Shown: positions 26,501-36,071 of the stretch, piece by piece
How the letters are laid out: the number at the start of each line of letters is the position of its first letter
Numbering within the stretch: position 1 is the stretch's first letter
Assembly: GCA_937870915.1 (NCBI GenBank)
Contig: CALMZQ010000183.1
Span: 1 to 60,316, forward strand
Source: an uncultured Ignavibacteria bacterium
GTDB lineage: Bacteria > Bacteroidota > Ignavibacteria > Kapaibacteriales > Kapaibacteriaceae
DNA length: 60,316 nt
Direction: 5' to 3'
The notes under the pieces: generated by a model
The model's input: only the letters and a program-made list of their open reading frames with translations
Databases searched by the model: none
What the model was told of the DNA's origin: nothing
Made by a program: the position numbers and the translations under genes

Positions 26501-27135
26501 GTCAGGGCCCAGAACACTCCAGTGCCAGACTCGAGAGATTCCTACAGCTCTGCGCACAAGACAATATGATCGTCTGCAACTTTACATCGCCGGCAAACTA
26601 CTTCCATGCACTTCGCAGACAGGTGAAGGCCGAGTGGCGTAAACCACTTGTGATCATGACGCCAAAGGGCTATCTACGGATATTCCAATCTACTGTTGAT
26701 GAACTCACGCATGGCTCGTACAAGGAGATCATCGATGATGAATCCGTAAGTGATCCTGCCGCCGTAAAGCGTGTTGTGATTTCAACAGGTAAGGTCTACA
26801 ATGAACTCTTGAAGAAGAGAACGGATCTCGGCGTGCATGCCGTTGCGTTGGTACGTCTCGAACAGATTCATCCATTCAATAGCCAGATGATGAAGTCTGT
26901 CCTTGCACAGTATTCCAATGCTACAGAAATCGTTTGGTGCCAAGAAGAACCGAAGAACATGGGCGCTTGGACCTTTGTACAGCCACATCTCCTCGAGTTG
27001 TTACAAGTCGGTCAGACGCTTCGCTATGCAGGTCGCGCAGCCGCTGCTAGCCCGGCAACAGGCTCTCACGGTGTTCACGGTCAACAACAAGATGATCTGC
27101 TAACTGATGCCGTAGCTATGACGAACGTGAGTTGA
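23536..27135 (+). CDS. kgd: Multifunctional 2-oxoglutarate dehydrogenase/decarboxylase (fused E2-E1)
   Basis: A 1199-residue fusion. Residues 1-~35 are the E1 N-terminal segment (AYVDELYFEYLRDPESF), followed by a Pro/Gly/Ser linker. Residues ~75-345 are an E2 succinyltransferase domain with the catalytic YDHRVIQGAESGEFLQ near 293. The remainder is thiamine-diphosphate E1 (SucA type), with GMAHRGRLNVLANMMGKP, HGDAAFAGQGVVPETLN and INNQIGF. There is no lipoyl domain. This is the architecture of mycobacterial Kgd and corynebacterial OdhA, where lipoyl groups come from another protein. It supplies succinyl-CoA or succinic semialdehyde; sucC is also in the window. The frame ends 6 bp from a convergent gene. 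Confidence 0.95.
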   Translation: MMSMNSAYVDELYFEYLRDPESFTQEWRTYFQSYVPEKPQAIHQTLQPSAPQKPTKGSGNGSPGSSQGTGDGVTRLPALSAEDTLVPLSSIGGKIAENMEASLRVPTATSARNAPVKALEENRRIANTVLAKKRRPKLSFTHILAWAIVKATEKCPNMKNSFGLHNGVPVRVERGGINLGLAVDTTRKDGSRILLVPSIKHAERLTFDEFARAYDDVIKRARTNKLTPEDLTGANITLTNPGGIGTVMSVPRLMDGQGTIVAAGAIEYPAEFQAMMPDVLSTLAISKVVTLTSTYDHRVIQGAESGEFLQYLHQLLLGEHRFYEQIFAALGIPFEPMRWTVEKGANPFLPQDQPEIIDKEGRVVQMIHAYRVRGHLLADINPLGLEAYYYPELDPSHYNFTIWDLDREFDTGGLGGVKRATLRDIIDMLRDTYCDHVGIEYMHIQDPTQKQWIRDNVEKTHLKLELSPEERLETFRKLARAENLENFLHTKFLGAKRFSLEGGESALIILDQILQNAASKELSGAVLGMAHRGRLNVLANMMGKPLEKIFNEFEGKIDPHSYQGSGDVKYHLGAKGTYLSQDGKAIHMVLAPNPSHLEAVNPVVEGIARALDDQINDESYSKVLPILIHGDAAFAGQGVVPETLNMARLKGYATGGTIHIIINNQIGFTTSPEDSRSTHYATGIAKMLQVPILHVDGNDPEACRAAAQFAFAYRERFGDDVVLDMYCYRKYGHNEQDDPTATQPLLYKKIRNMVPVRGVYEQRLLAEGVATEDVLRAIVDEEHAVLAKAYDDRATATTQPVPHIEYDLFAPVNTAVSIEELQHIASAVTSVPSTFAIHAKVKAEAEKRKHAFDTGTIQWGMAEALAFGTLLREGHLVRITGQDTGRGTFNHRQAVHRDITNDSRHVPLNEIGAPEQLHIYDSPLSEYAVLGYEYGYSTIAKSGLTIWEAQFGDFANGAQIVFDQFISSAEEKWGQRSNVTMLLPHGYDGQGPEHSSARLERFLQLCAQDNMIVCNFTSPANYFHALRRQVKAEWRKPLVIMTPKGYLRIFQSTVDELTHGSYKEIIDDESVSDPAAVKRVVISTGKVYNELLKKRTDLGVHAVALVRLEQIHPFNSQMMKSVLAQYSNATEIVWCQEEPKNMGAWTFVQPHLLELLQVGQTLRYAGRAAAASPATGSHGVHGQQQDDLLTDAVAMTNVS

Positions 27136-27141
27136 CGTGTC

Positions 27142-28125
27142 CTATCTGAAAGATCCAGGACTCATGGATGGGGGAGTGACGATCTCATTCCCCTGGTTGT
27201 CCGTAATACGAGTGAGGTTCGTTTCGATCACGGCAACTGCAACATAGGTAGGTGACCTATCGCCATTTTCCCTGAGATTGAATCCTCGCTCGATGACAAG
27301 TTCAAGGAGTCCAGTATGCACATCGCGTACAACAGATGTCTCCGACTCAGACCGTTGGCCATTTGCATTGTGTCGATCGACATGAACCGTCATATGGCAC
27401 ACACGTTGTCCGGTTGATCGTATAGCGATAGAATCTAGGGTAATCGAACGAAAGAGGGTATCCATGGTAGCTCTCCCCTTATCGCGGTCTGCTAGCGAGC
27501 TGCCACGTGATCCCGATATCTTTTGTTCTGCAGACTGCGTGTACGTGGTATCTATGCTCGTCATTCCAATACGTACTTCTTGACCTTCTGAGATTGTTGG
27601 CATCATCAGGTTCATCATAGATGGAATGTCGATGCTGCGCTCCAGATCGAATTGATTCGTTGCGCCTATTCCGGAGAGGACAGGGGGCGGTGCTTGCTCG
27701 TCAAGTCGATACTGACCTGTGATGATCTTACCTAGTTCATCGATCATTGCATCATAGACGCCGGCCTTATTTGTTCTACGAGATCCAACGGGAAACAACC
27801 CAGACTTTGCACTATCGATGATCTCATTTGCACGATTATCTCCATTGCTGGAGCGTACACGAATGCGAACTTGTGTGTTCCCCTGAACATCTGAGTCTAT
27901 AGCATCCATCTGGAATAGTGCGCTAAACCGCAAGGCTCTTCCATTAACAATGAACTGGTCTGCAACAAGATTCCAGGTGTATGTCCTGCCGTGATCTAGC
28001 TTATACCTCAGGGTGATCAGGGAATCGGGTGCCGAATCATTGAGAGCAATGATATCTGCTGTGCTGATGAGAACAACAAGTGCTATGAGACAAAGCTCAC
28101 GCAGGCGCGATCTAAATATGTTCAT
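27142..28125 (-). CDS. Secreted protein of unknown function (paralogue of 28313-29245)
   Basis: A 327-residue exported protein. The ATG at 28125 follows GGGAGGA, an unusually good ribosome-binding site here. A signal peptide (LCLIALVVLISTADIIA) precedes a beta-rich mature region. It aligns with the next gene in several blocks: LRYKLDHGRTYTWNLVADQ with LTYDLKVGDVHQFKLITDQ, GVYDAMIDELGKIITGQ with GYDAVIDALGKVIMGQ, and DTLFRSITLDSI with DTIVRSLRLDSL. The pair arose by duplication. No named family is recognised. Confidence 0.8.
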   Translation of the reverse strand: MNIFRSRLRELCLIALVVLISTADIIALNDSAPDSLITLRYKLDHGRTYTWNLVADQFIVNGRALRFSALFQMDAIDSDVQGNTQVRIRVRSSNGDNRANEIIDSAKSGLFPVGSRRTNKAGVYDAMIDELGKIITGQYRLDEQAPPPVLSGIGATNQFDLERSIDIPSMMNLMMPTISEGQEVRIGMTSIDTTYTQSAEQKISGSRGSSLADRDKGRATMDTLFRSITLDSIAIRSTGQRVCHMTVHVDRHNANGQRSESETSVVRDVHTGLLELVIERGFNLRENGDRSPTYVAVAVIETNLTRITDNQGNEIVTPPSMSPGSFR

Positions 28126-28312
28126 ACAGCATCCTCCCAAAAAACGCCCCACCCTTTATATGATCCACGTCGAAAACTGACCACGTATGGATGAGTTGCC
28201 GAAACTAGACCGATGGGAGACTGATCTATATACGCGATAACCCGTAACCGTTACTATTGTCAACGACTTGACGTGGCTCTACTTACGTAGAATACCTACA
28301 GAATTATACCTC

Positions 28313-29245
28313 TCATCTATTAGCATTTCCCCCATGTTGGCGAGGATTCAGCGGATCAAACGTGGTGGCCGAGGTACGGTCGCAGGTGGTTACGTACTCG
28401 AGGCGGGGTCCATGAGCAGATTCATAGTAACATCGTTCGTCGATGTATCTGATGAGCCCCGTAGACATATCTCGTTGAGATTGAGTGATAATCGTAAACC
28501 GCTCGCCGGCGAATGTGTGTTTGATTGACATGGATGAGAGAAAGCTAATCTGCCGACCGTTATCGGTCACTAAAGAGTCTAGACGTAGGCTTCTGACAAT
28601 TGTATCAAGATTTCGAGGAGGATTTGTGATGGTATGTGTTGGTCCATACGACGTGGTAATGGGTTGTATTGTACTTAGCACAAGAATCGTGTCAATGAAT
28701 TCGCGCCCAACTTCCATACCGGAATAACTTGGGGATTTGGGGATGCTAAAAACAACGGTGTATGGTACGAGGGGGCTAGTTGTAGCATCCACATCCGTAG
28801 TCCGCGAAAAGGCGTTAATGGTACTTTGCTCGTATTCCTTGGGAAGGACGGGTTGGCCCATGATCACCTTGCCAAGAGCGTCGATCACTGCATCGTATCC
28901 ACCGCTTTCACTGTACAGACGGTACCCGGCAAAGAGAAAATTACCTTTCGGATGATAGATCACCGTATCAGAGCGTTCTCTACTCGTATCTGCTTTGAAC
29001 GTAATGCGGCATTGGTAATTGCCCAGATCGTCTTCATCAATAACCTCAATCGAGAGGATTGATTGAACTCGTACAGCTCTGTTGCCGATGATATGTTGGT
29101 CGGTTATGAGTTTGAACTGATGGACATCTCCAACCTTTAGATCATACGTTAGTGCGGAAATGCCGGCCTGAGCAGATGCTATCGGAGATGCACCCACGAA
29201 TATCAACACGGTGACCACACAGAGAACGAAGGAACGAGGTTTCAT
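28313..29245 (-). CDS. Secreted protein of unknown function (paralogue of 27142-28125)
   Basis: A 310-residue exported protein with a signal peptide (RSFVLCVVTVLIFVGASPIASA) and a mature domain of mostly beta strands. It shares the ordered blocks listed for its neighbour at 27142, including the GYDAVIDALGK motif. It overlaps the DUF4153 gene upstream (ATGA), so it is co-translated with it. The frame starts at 29302 if extended, but only the ATG at 29245 gives a clean signal peptide. Role unknown; a periplasmic partner of the DUF4153 protein is possible. Confidence 0.78.
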   Translation of the reverse strand: MKPRSFVLCVVTVLIFVGASPIASAQAGISALTYDLKVGDVHQFKLITDQHIIGNRAVRVQSILSIEVIDEDDLGNYQCRITFKADTSRERSDTVIYHPKGNFLFAGYRLYSESGGYDAVIDALGKVIMGQPVLPKEYEQSTINAFSRTTDVDATTSPLVPYTVVFSIPKSPSYSGMEVGREFIDTILVLSTIQPITTSYGPTHTITNPPRNLDTIVRSLRLDSLVTDNGRQISFLSSMSIKHTFAGERFTIITQSQRDMSTGLIRYIDERCYYESAHGPRLEYVTTCDRTSATTFDPLNPRQHGGNANR

Positions 29246-30768
29246 CTGAAGGACCTTTTGCGCATTGAATGTGTAGATGCTGCTACACGAGAAACATACC
29301 ACTGACCGTTGCTTCGAATGATCGTAACGTCTGAGGGCATCACCTGGGTTTTGAGATTTCTTCCCTCTACCGTTATCGTTCGAAGTGAGTCGCTTGAGGT
29401 ACCAAGAAGCCCCTTAACATCAAATACGATCGTGTCCTGCGATACAGTATTCGTGATCGTTGCGATGGTAGAATATCGCGGGATCTGAATCTGCACCGAA
29501 CCATCGTCTGTAGATAGTGTGAGCGTATCGCCCTCTATCAAATCATTAACAACGAAGCTTGTGATCCAAACACTCTCGTCATCATACGAGCGTATTCCAT
29601 AGGCCGGAAGTGAGGTGCGAACGGAATCGGTGGCACGAGCCTTGGCGGAATCTTTAGGGGTGGACTGTTCGAGTGACTTTCCATGGGCGATCAACGAACG
29701 TTCGCTAACAGAGGCTACACTCAGCGGACCGATCGAGGTACCTGCAGCAGCGCAGAAGAGAACAAAGGCCGGTACACGCGGATCAAGAGAGCGTTGAACG
29801 ATACTACCAAGGGCAACGATCAGAGAAACAACGAGCAAGGATGCTATTGTAAAGCCTTCGAGGTCCACACCATCTTTGGAAAGATGTTGATACCAAACCC
29901 ACAGTGCAAGGAGGATCAACGGAAGAAGTACCAGCATTACGTATCGATGGAGGATTCTCCACGGGAACGTTTTCTCTGCTCTCATTGGCCACGTGAGCAA
30001 GCTAGAGAAGATACTGCCACCTGCCAATAGCGTGATATAGTAGGCCATGTCACTCTTCATATCTCCGAGGAGGACCATCACGCCATAGGCCCATAAGATT
30101 ACAATGAAGAGAAATACTAATGGGGCTAAGACATAACGAGAAAAAATGGACGTCATTGGGTCGAGCCGGGGCTCATGATCCACACTCTCAGTCGTGGGCA
30201 TCCCCGAGAGGAAGAACATGGTATTAAAGCCCACAAACACAAGCACAGCTGTGTAACTCTCTAGGTGCACGAGCCCATCGAATCCAAACAAGAAGCGCAG
30301 GGCAAGAATAGAGAGCCCGAGGCCAAGTTCAAGGAAAGATGAGAAGACTAGTGCATACAGTATTCGATGGAACATCATTATTGATGCATTCCAAAACCGC
30401 TCTACGGAACCATATGAGGTCCAGCTTAACACAACACATAGATGCACGAGACAGAGTAGGTAGGCGTAGCTGTAGGCATCTGCCGACCGAGCAAAGTCCA
30501 GTCCCATGACGTACCACGAGAAGGCCGCACTTGTTACGGCCCAAGCCCCCCAGCTCAATACGTTGTTAATCTTGCCAGATCGAGTGAGGACAGTTGCGGC
30601 AAGTGATAGATTCATCGAAAGCAGGGCAGAGAACGCAATGTGAAGGCCTAACCGTTCTACAGGCCCAACACTTTCAATCTGCACGAAAAATCCAATCATC
30701 GCCACAACGGCAAGGATGAGTTCCCGAGGGTATTGCCGAACTGAACTAAAGAGTGCCGAAAACATCAT
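29242..30768 (-). CDS. DUF4153 polytopic membrane protein
   Basis: A 508-residue protein with about ten to twelve hydrophobic helices in the first 350 residues, then a soluble C-terminal region. The DUF4153 signature is the GPLSVASVSERSLI segment just after the last helices. The C-terminal ~130 residues (from SYDDESVWITSFVVND) are extracytoplasmic if topology is standard, and contain beta-rich repeats. Function of the family is unknown. It lies 9 nt after the Ppx/GppA gene and overlaps the secreted-protein gene downstream, so these form one operon. Confidence 0.8.
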   Translation of the reverse strand: MMFSALFSSVRQYPRELILAVVAMIGFFVQIESVGPVERLGLHIAFSALLSMNLSLAATVLTRSGKINNVLSWGAWAVTSAAFSWYVMGLDFARSADAYSYAYLLCLVHLCVVLSWTSYGSVERFWNASIMMFHRILYALVFSSFLELGLGLSILALRFLFGFDGLVHLESYTAVLVFVGFNTMFFLSGMPTTESVDHEPRLDPMTSIFSRYVLAPLVFLFIVILWAYGVMVLLGDMKSDMAYYITLLAGGSIFSSLLTWPMRAEKTFPWRILHRYVMLVLLPLILLALWVWYQHLSKDGVDLEGFTIASLLVVSLIVALGSIVQRSLDPRVPAFVLFCAAAGTSIGPLSVASVSERSLIAHGKSLEQSTPKDSAKARATDSVRTSLPAYGIRSYDDESVWITSFVVNDLIEGDTLTLSTDDGSVQIQIPRYSTIATITNTVSQDTIVFDVKGLLGTSSDSLRTITVEGRNLKTQVMPSDVTIIRSNGQWYVSRVAASTHSMRKRSFR

Positions 30769-30777
30769 ACTCGCCCC

Positions 30778-31680
30778 TTAGAGAGATGCCGTTAACATAG
30801 CACCAAAACGAAGTCCGCGAATAGTACATTCTACGGATTCACATCCAAATGACTCAAGCGACGTGTGTAAGATCAGTGCACCGATCGGTACGATATCAGC
30901 ACGACGTTCATGGAGTCCGGGAATAGATCGTAGTTCGTCAAGCGTTTGGGAACACAGCCACTCTGTTATCTCTCCAATACGTATTGTAGACATGGTGTGT
31001 CCATCAACCTGTGTTGGATCAAAAGATTCCAACCCCAGATCGATCATCGCTAATGCCGTAGGGGTACCTGCAACTCCTACCACATGTTCGATCTGGCCAT
31101 ACTGTTGCACAAGGTGGGATATCTGATTACGCACGTAGTCCCTTGCATTGTCCTGGAACATAGGAGAGAGGGGGCGATCCACTGCGTATCGTTCGGTGAG
31201 TCGAACGGCTCCAACAGATGTTGATGCTACACCGATAACTGTGCCATTGACACCAACGGCATATTCAGTGGAACCTCCACCGATATCGATCATGAGGGTA
31301 TGCTCCGGTCGATTCCCTACAGCGCCAAGAAAGGTAAGACGTGCTTCATCATCTCCATTGATAATGGTGATAGGATGACCGAGGGCGTTCTCTAGTCTAC
31401 GCTGAACGTCTGCACTGTTTGAAGCCTCACGCATTGCACTGGTGGCAACTGCCTGAACCTTTGGATGTGTGTGCGTCGATAGAACTGTGCGAAAGCGCAT
31501 CATGGCCAGTTCAGCACGTTGCAATGAAGCCTCAGAGATGAAACCCGATGCGTCGAGTCCCTCTCCCAAACGAGGAACTTCATACACATCGTCAATAGGT
31601 GTGCTCGTACCATCATTGGCTACACGTGCCACAACCATCAATGCCGTATTTGTGCCAATATCGATGCCTGCTACAATCAC
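30778..31680 (-). CDS. Ppx/GppA-family exopolyphosphatase
   Basis: A 300-residue ASKHA-fold phosphatase. Phosphate-1 motif is [15 protein letters not shown], and phosphate-2 is [13 protein letters not shown] with [15 protein letters not shown] after it; [17 protein letters not shown] is the adenosine/phosphate loop. Members hydrolyse polyphosphate or pppGpp; the short length without the C-terminal HD domain fits the smaller Ppx2-like group. The start is a GTG overlapping the stop of the mutase gene (GTGA). Confidence 0.92.
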   Translation of the reverse strand: MIVAGIDIGTNTALMVVARVANDGTSTPIDDVYEVPRLGEGLDASGFISEASLQRAELAMMRFRTVLSTHTHPKVQAVATSAMREASNSADVQRRLENALGHPITIINGDDEARLTFLGAVGNRPEHTLMIDIGGGSTEYAVGVNGTVIGVASTSVGAVRLTERYAVDRPLSPMFQDNARDYVRNQISHLVQQYGQIEHVVGVAGTPTALAMIDLGLESFDPTQVDGHTMSTIRIGEITEWLCSQTLDELRSIPGLHERRADIVPIGALILHTSLESFGCESVECTIRGLRFGAMLTASL

Positions 31681-33818
31681 GTTAACGAACGCAAATGTGT
31701 GCGTATGGCCTCAACAACCTCACGCGCAGCCGCAAGGATATTCGTGCCTGGACCAAAAATGGACGTCACGCCTGCTACGCGTAGCATGTGGTGATCCTTT
31801 GGAGGAATAACGCCCCCTGCTACAACGAGAATATCTCCTGCACCTTCAGCCTTAAGGGCTTCGATGAGTTGAGGGATAAGTGTCTTGTGCCCTGCTGCCT
31901 GGCTCGAGACCCCAACAACATGCACGTCATTGTCAGCGGCTTGTCGGGCTGCCTCATCAGGTGTAGAGAATAGGGGGCCGATGTCCACATCAAAACCGAT
32001 ATCTGCAAACGAGGTTGCAATCACCTTGGCTCCGCGATCGTGTCCGTCTTGACCAAGCTTTGCAACAAGGATGCGGGGTCTGCGACCAAATTCTCTTTCA
32101 AACGCATTCACATTTTCACGCAATGCTGCGTACTCAGGATCATGCGCGTATTGCGCCCCATAAACACCTTCGATCGCCACGGTATGTGCCTCGAATCGTG
32201 TGAATACTTGTGCCATTGCGTCAGAGATTTCGCCTACGGTTGCCCGTGCGCGTGCTGCGTCGATAGCCAACTCCAAGAGGTTGCCTTGGTTACTACGAGC
32301 TGCATTTGTGAGTGCAAGAAGGGTGTGTTCCACCTCTGCTACATTGCGTGACGCACGGAGTGAGGTTAAACGGGCTACCTGCGATTCGCGAACACTCGTG
32401 TTGTCGATGTCTAACACGTCGATCTCGGGCTCATGTTCAAGCTTGTAGGCATTCACTCCAACGATCACTTCTTTGCCTTGATCAATGAGTGCTTGACGGC
32501 GGGCTGCTGACTCTTCGATGCGCAATTTTGGAATGCCTGCATTAATCGCCTTTGTCATCCCACCGTACAATTCCACTTCTGCAATGATCGCTGATGCATC
32601 GCGGACGAGGGCATCGGTCAAGGCCTCAACGTAATACGAGCCTCCAAGTGGGTCAGCCACTTCCGTAACATGAGATTCTTCTGCAATGATAAGCTGCGTG
32701 TTACGAGCAACTCGTGCGGAAAGCTCTGTTGGCAGACCGAGTGCTTCATCATAGGAATTCGTATGCAAGGACTGTGTGCCCCCTAGGACGGCAGCAAGAC
32801 CTTCAATGGTAGTTCGCACAACGTTATTGAACGGATCTTGTGCTGCCAGGGACCACCCGGATGTTTGGCAATGTGTACGCAACAAAAGAGAGTCCTTCTT
32901 TTCAGGGGAGAACTGCTGCATAGCCGTAGCCCACAGAACACGAGCAGCACGGAGTTTTGCTACCTCCATAAAGAAGTTCATGCCTATGGCAAAGAAGAAC
33001 GATAGTCGGGGTGCAAAACCATCCACAGGCATGCCACGTGTGATGGCCGTGCGAACATACTCAAGCCCATCGGCGATTGTATAGGCGAGCTCCTGAACAG
33101 CTGTAGCGCCAGCTTCGTGCATATGGTAGCCGCTGATGGAGATCGAGTTGAAGCGAGGCATCTTCTTGCTTGTGTGCTCAATGATATCAGCAACGATCCG
33201 CATCGACGGTTCAGGCGGATAGATGTAGGTGTTGCGGACCATGAACTCTTTGAGAATGTCGTTCTGGATGGTTCCGCTGAGCTTTTCTTGTGGCACACCT
33301 TGTTCTTCAGCAGCAACAATGAACATTGCCAGAATAGGGATCACCGCGCCATTCATCGTCATTGATACACTCATGGTATCAAGTGGAATCTGATCGAAGA
33401 GGACCTTCATATCCTCAACGGAATCTATGGCTACGCCAGCTTTTCCTACATCTCCCACCACGCGCGGGTGATCGCTATCGTAACCACGATGTGTGGCAAG
33501 ATCAAAGGCCACAGAAAGCCCCTTTTGACCAGAAGCAAGAGCCTTTCGATAGAAGCTGTTTGATTCCTCAGCGGTGGAGAATCCGGCATATTGGCGGATT
33601 GTCCACGGACGGTTGGTGTACATCGTTGCATACGGACCGCGAAGAAAGGGGAACAGGCCTGGGAGTGTGTCCACAAAGGCCAGTGATTCCAGATCGGCCG
33701 CTGTATAGACCGGTTTGATTGGAATACCTTCTGCCGAGGTGATCGTAAGGGAGTCTACAGATCGGCCCTTGAGCTCTTTTGTTGCGAGTTCGGACCACGG
33801 CGTGATATCGGGTTTCAT
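31677..33818 (-). CDS. Methylmalonyl-CoA mutase, catalytic subunit
   Basis: Coenzyme-B12-dependent mutase converting succinyl-CoA and methylmalonyl-CoA, 713 residues. The TIM barrel shows [37 protein letters not shown] and [15 protein letters not shown]. The C-terminal cobalamin domain has the DxHxxG motif in [12 protein letters not shown] and [12 protein letters not shown], plus [11 protein letters not shown]. This is the large, complete subunit (MutB/ScpA/MCM). No small subunit is seen in the window. The gene starts after a terminator and is first in an operon with ppx, DUF4153 and a secreted protein. It links propionate metabolism to the TCA cycle. Confidence 0.95.
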   Translation of the reverse strand: MKPDITPWSELATKELKGRSVDSLTITSAEGIPIKPVYTAADLESLAFVDTLPGLFPFLRGPYATMYTNRPWTIRQYAGFSTAEESNSFYRKALASGQKGLSVAFDLATHRGYDSDHPRVVGDVGKAGVAIDSVEDMKVLFDQIPLDTMSVSMTMNGAVIPILAMFIVAAEEQGVPQEKLSGTIQNDILKEFMVRNTYIYPPEPSMRIVADIIEHTSKKMPRFNSISISGYHMHEAGATAVQELAYTIADGLEYVRTAITRGMPVDGFAPRLSFFFAIGMNFFMEVAKLRAARVLWATAMQQFSPEKKDSLLLRTHCQTSGWSLAAQDPFNNVVRTTIEGLAAVLGGTQSLHTNSYDEALGLPTELSARVARNTQLIIAEESHVTEVADPLGGSYYVEALTDALVRDASAIIAEVELYGGMTKAINAGIPKLRIEESAARRQALIDQGKEVIVGVNAYKLEHEPEIDVLDIDNTSVRESQVARLTSLRASRNVAEVEHTLLALTNAARSNQGNLLELAIDAARARATVGEISDAMAQVFTRFEAHTVAIEGVYGAQYAHDPEYAALRENVNAFEREFGRRPRILVAKLGQDGHDRGAKVIATSFADIGFDVDIGPLFSTPDEAARQAADNDVHVVGVSSQAAGHKTLIPQLIEALKAEGAGDILVVAGGVIPPKDHHMLRVAGVTSIFGPGTNILAAAREVVEAIRTHLRSLT

Positions 33819-33846
33819 GGAGAGGCGTCTCAGTTGCGGAGAGCCT

Positions 33847-33881
33847 AAAAATACGGAAGGGGCCCGTGCGGAGCCCCTTCC
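33847..33881 (-). terminator. Intrinsic terminator of the OmpA/TSP3 gene
   Basis: On the minus strand a perfect 9-bp stem, GGAAGGGGC with GCCCCTTCC (33873-33881 and 33855-33863), is followed by GTATTTTTA. It lies 24 nt downstream of the OmpA gene stop and before the mutase gene. Confidence 0.85.
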
Positions 33882-33905
33882 ATAAGAGAGTATGTTCTGG
33901 TGAAC

Positions 33906-35987
33906 TTATTTACAGGTCTCAACCACTTTCACAGCGATACGACGATTCTGCTTACGAGCGGCTTCAATCTGATCCTTGGAACCCTTCTTTGGCTCAGGAA
34001 CAAATGGCCTTGTTGAGCCAAATCCCATCGTTGCGACTACCTTGTTTGACGGTATGCCTTGATTGATGAGCCAGTTCTTAACGGCCGTCGCACGCATATC
34101 GGAGAGTTCTTGATTACGAGCAACTTGGCCTTCACTGGATGCGTGACCTTCAATGTTGACGCGTAGATCAGGACATTGGTCGATCAAAGCACGGATGTTG
34201 TTCAAACTTTCCATCGTGCCGGGATTGCTCATATCAAAGTTGTCCGTGTTCACGATGAAGAGAACACCAGGGAAGTTCATGATGGTATTCACCTTTGGAC
34301 GTGGTGGACAACCATCCGGACCAACACCTGCGATGAGGGGGCATTTGTCCACGTTGTCCCTGAACTTATCACCATCAGTGTCGGGGTTCAAAGGATTGGT
34401 ACGTGTCCGCTTGATCTCATCACCATCGAGGAGAACGTCACCATCGGAATCGGCCTTGAGGGGATCCGTCTTGCTGATGTTCACTTCATAACCATCACCA
34501 AGTGCGTCGTTGTCTGAATCGCTCATAAGAGGATTGGTCTTATGAAGATTGACCTCGTTGCCATCGTTGAGACTGTCCTTATCCGAATCTTCTTTCGTAG
34601 GGTCGGTCTTAAAGGTGTTGAGTTCAGCACCATCAAGCAGTTTGTCGCCGTCAGTATCAGACTTCAACGGATTTGTGTTGGTCTTCTGGATCTCTTCTCC
34701 GTCATTAAGACCATCAGTGTCCGTATCGGCAAGTAGAGGATCGGTCTTATGTGTCATTGCTTCGTCACCATCAAAGAGACCATCTGCGTCAGTATCAGGC
34801 TTGTTCGGATCAGTCTTACGAGCGATCTCTTCGTTGTCCTTCAGATTGTCGCCGTCAGTATCTGCGTTTGTTGGATTGGTGAAATACTCCACGAGTTCTT
34901 CGCGGTCATTAAGACCATCTCCATCAGTGTCTTGCTTCTTTGGATCAGTGCGATATGATGTTTCCGGAAGAGCAGCGATCTTGGCATCGGTCCAACCTAC
35001 TGGTGTGTTCCGTAGACCCATATGCTCGTAGCCATCAGGAAGTCCGTCGCCATCAGAGTCCGGGTTGTTTTCATCAGTACCGATCTGGTTTTCTGTAGCG
35101 TTTGTGATTCCGTCTTTATCAAAGTCTGAATTGCCGAACACGTAGTAGGTGAATCCAAGTCCAACGGTGAGGAACTGATCGTTTGTGCCTGCATCTACGC
35201 CACTTGGAAGCGGTGCTGTCTGTGAGGAGTATTGATTCGTGATCGGATCAAAGACCTTCATACTCCCGGGCTGATAGTCGTCCAGGAACGGAGTGGACGT
35301 GAACCGAAACGTTGCGCGTGCATTGAAGACGAGATTATCCGTCATGTACATCTCGAAACCGGCACCAACAGGGAATACAAGTCCGCCATTCATGCCTTGT
35401 GTTTCGTACAATCCGGATGCTTGACCCGGCAGGATACCAACGGTTGCATCGCCGTTAGCATCGATTCCAAGTCCAGCGCCGCCGGAAAGTCCCGGACGAA
35501 CTTGGAATGACATAAGGCCGATACCACCAAAGATGAACGGATTGAATTTTTCACCAGGCAGGATGTTGATCGCGGCAATCAATTCATAGGAGAATATCCG
35601 CGTGTTATTGCGTCTCTCTTCAGAGTCGTCGGATATCAGTGTCCCATTGGGAAACCGATCTCCGGGGATCTTTGGCGAACCATCGGCGTTTACTCCGAAA
35701 TAGTCCGTGTACTTTGCTGTTGCGTTATCTGCATCAACTCGGAAGCGGGGATTCGCATATCCAAATTGTGCTTGGAAAGAGAGCCAGCTCAGTGCGTTGT
35801 AGCGGAAGAAGATGTCTCCGGCAAGCCACCACGAGTTATCTGAAAACTCTCCAAAACTTTTTGCTCCACCAGCATTAAAACCGAAACCGGCACGGCCGGC
35901 TTGACTTTGTGCAAATGCTTGTTGTGGGAGTATCTGGGTTGAAAGGCACAACAGGAGCATCGAAATTGCTACACGAAATGTGCGCAT
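33906..35987 (-). CDS. OmpA-family outer membrane protein with thrombospondin type 3 repeats
   Basis: A 693-residue envelope protein. A signal peptide (ISMLLLCLSTQILPQQAFA) is followed by an outer-membrane beta barrel of about 270 residues. A run of eleven calcium-binding TSP3 units then appears, each with a DxDxDG-like core such as DSDGDGLPDGYE, DTDGDGLNDREE and DTDADGLFDGDE; later units vary the core (DSDKDSLND, DSDNDALGD). The C-terminal OmpA domain (RVNIEGHASSEGQVARNQELSDMRA, TMGFGSTRPF) anchors to peptidoglycan. Such proteins are abundant structural porins in this group. The gene ends at a strong terminator. Confidence 0.95.
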   Translation of the reverse strand: MRTFRVAISMLLLCLSTQILPQQAFAQSQAGRAGFGFNAGGAKSFGEFSDNSWWLAGDIFFRYNALSWLSFQAQFGYANPRFRVDADNATAKYTDYFGVNADGSPKIPGDRFPNGTLISDDSEERRNNTRIFSYELIAAINILPGEKFNPFIFGGIGLMSFQVRPGLSGGAGLGIDANGDATVGILPGQASGLYETQGMNGGLVFPVGAGFEMYMTDNLVFNARATFRFTSTPFLDDYQPGSMKVFDPITNQYSSQTAPLPSGVDAGTNDQFLTVGLGFTYYVFGNSDFDKDGITNATENQIGTDENNPDSDGDGLPDGYEHMGLRNTPVGWTDAKIAALPETSYRTDPKKQDTDGDGLNDREELVEYFTNPTNADTDGDNLKDNEEIARKTDPNKPDTDADGLFDGDEAMTHKTDPLLADTDTDGLNDGEEIQKTNTNPLKSDTDGDKLLDGAELNTFKTDPTKEDSDKDSLNDGNEVNLHKTNPLMSDSDNDALGDGYEVNISKTDPLKADSDGDVLLDGDEIKRTRTNPLNPDTDGDKFRDNVDKCPLIAGVGPDGCPPRPKVNTIMNFPGVLFIVNTDNFDMSNPGTMESLNNIRALIDQCPDLRVNIEGHASSEGQVARNQELSDMRATAVKNWLINQGIPSNKVVATMGFGSTRPFVPEPKKGSKDQIEAARKQNRRIAVKVVETCK

Positions 35988-36071
35988 AATGGACCTAGAC
36001 TGAATGAACAAACACGTAGCGATAGCCCTGTGGAGTCAGTCAGTCGATGTATTGTTCCCCAGTGGAGATAA

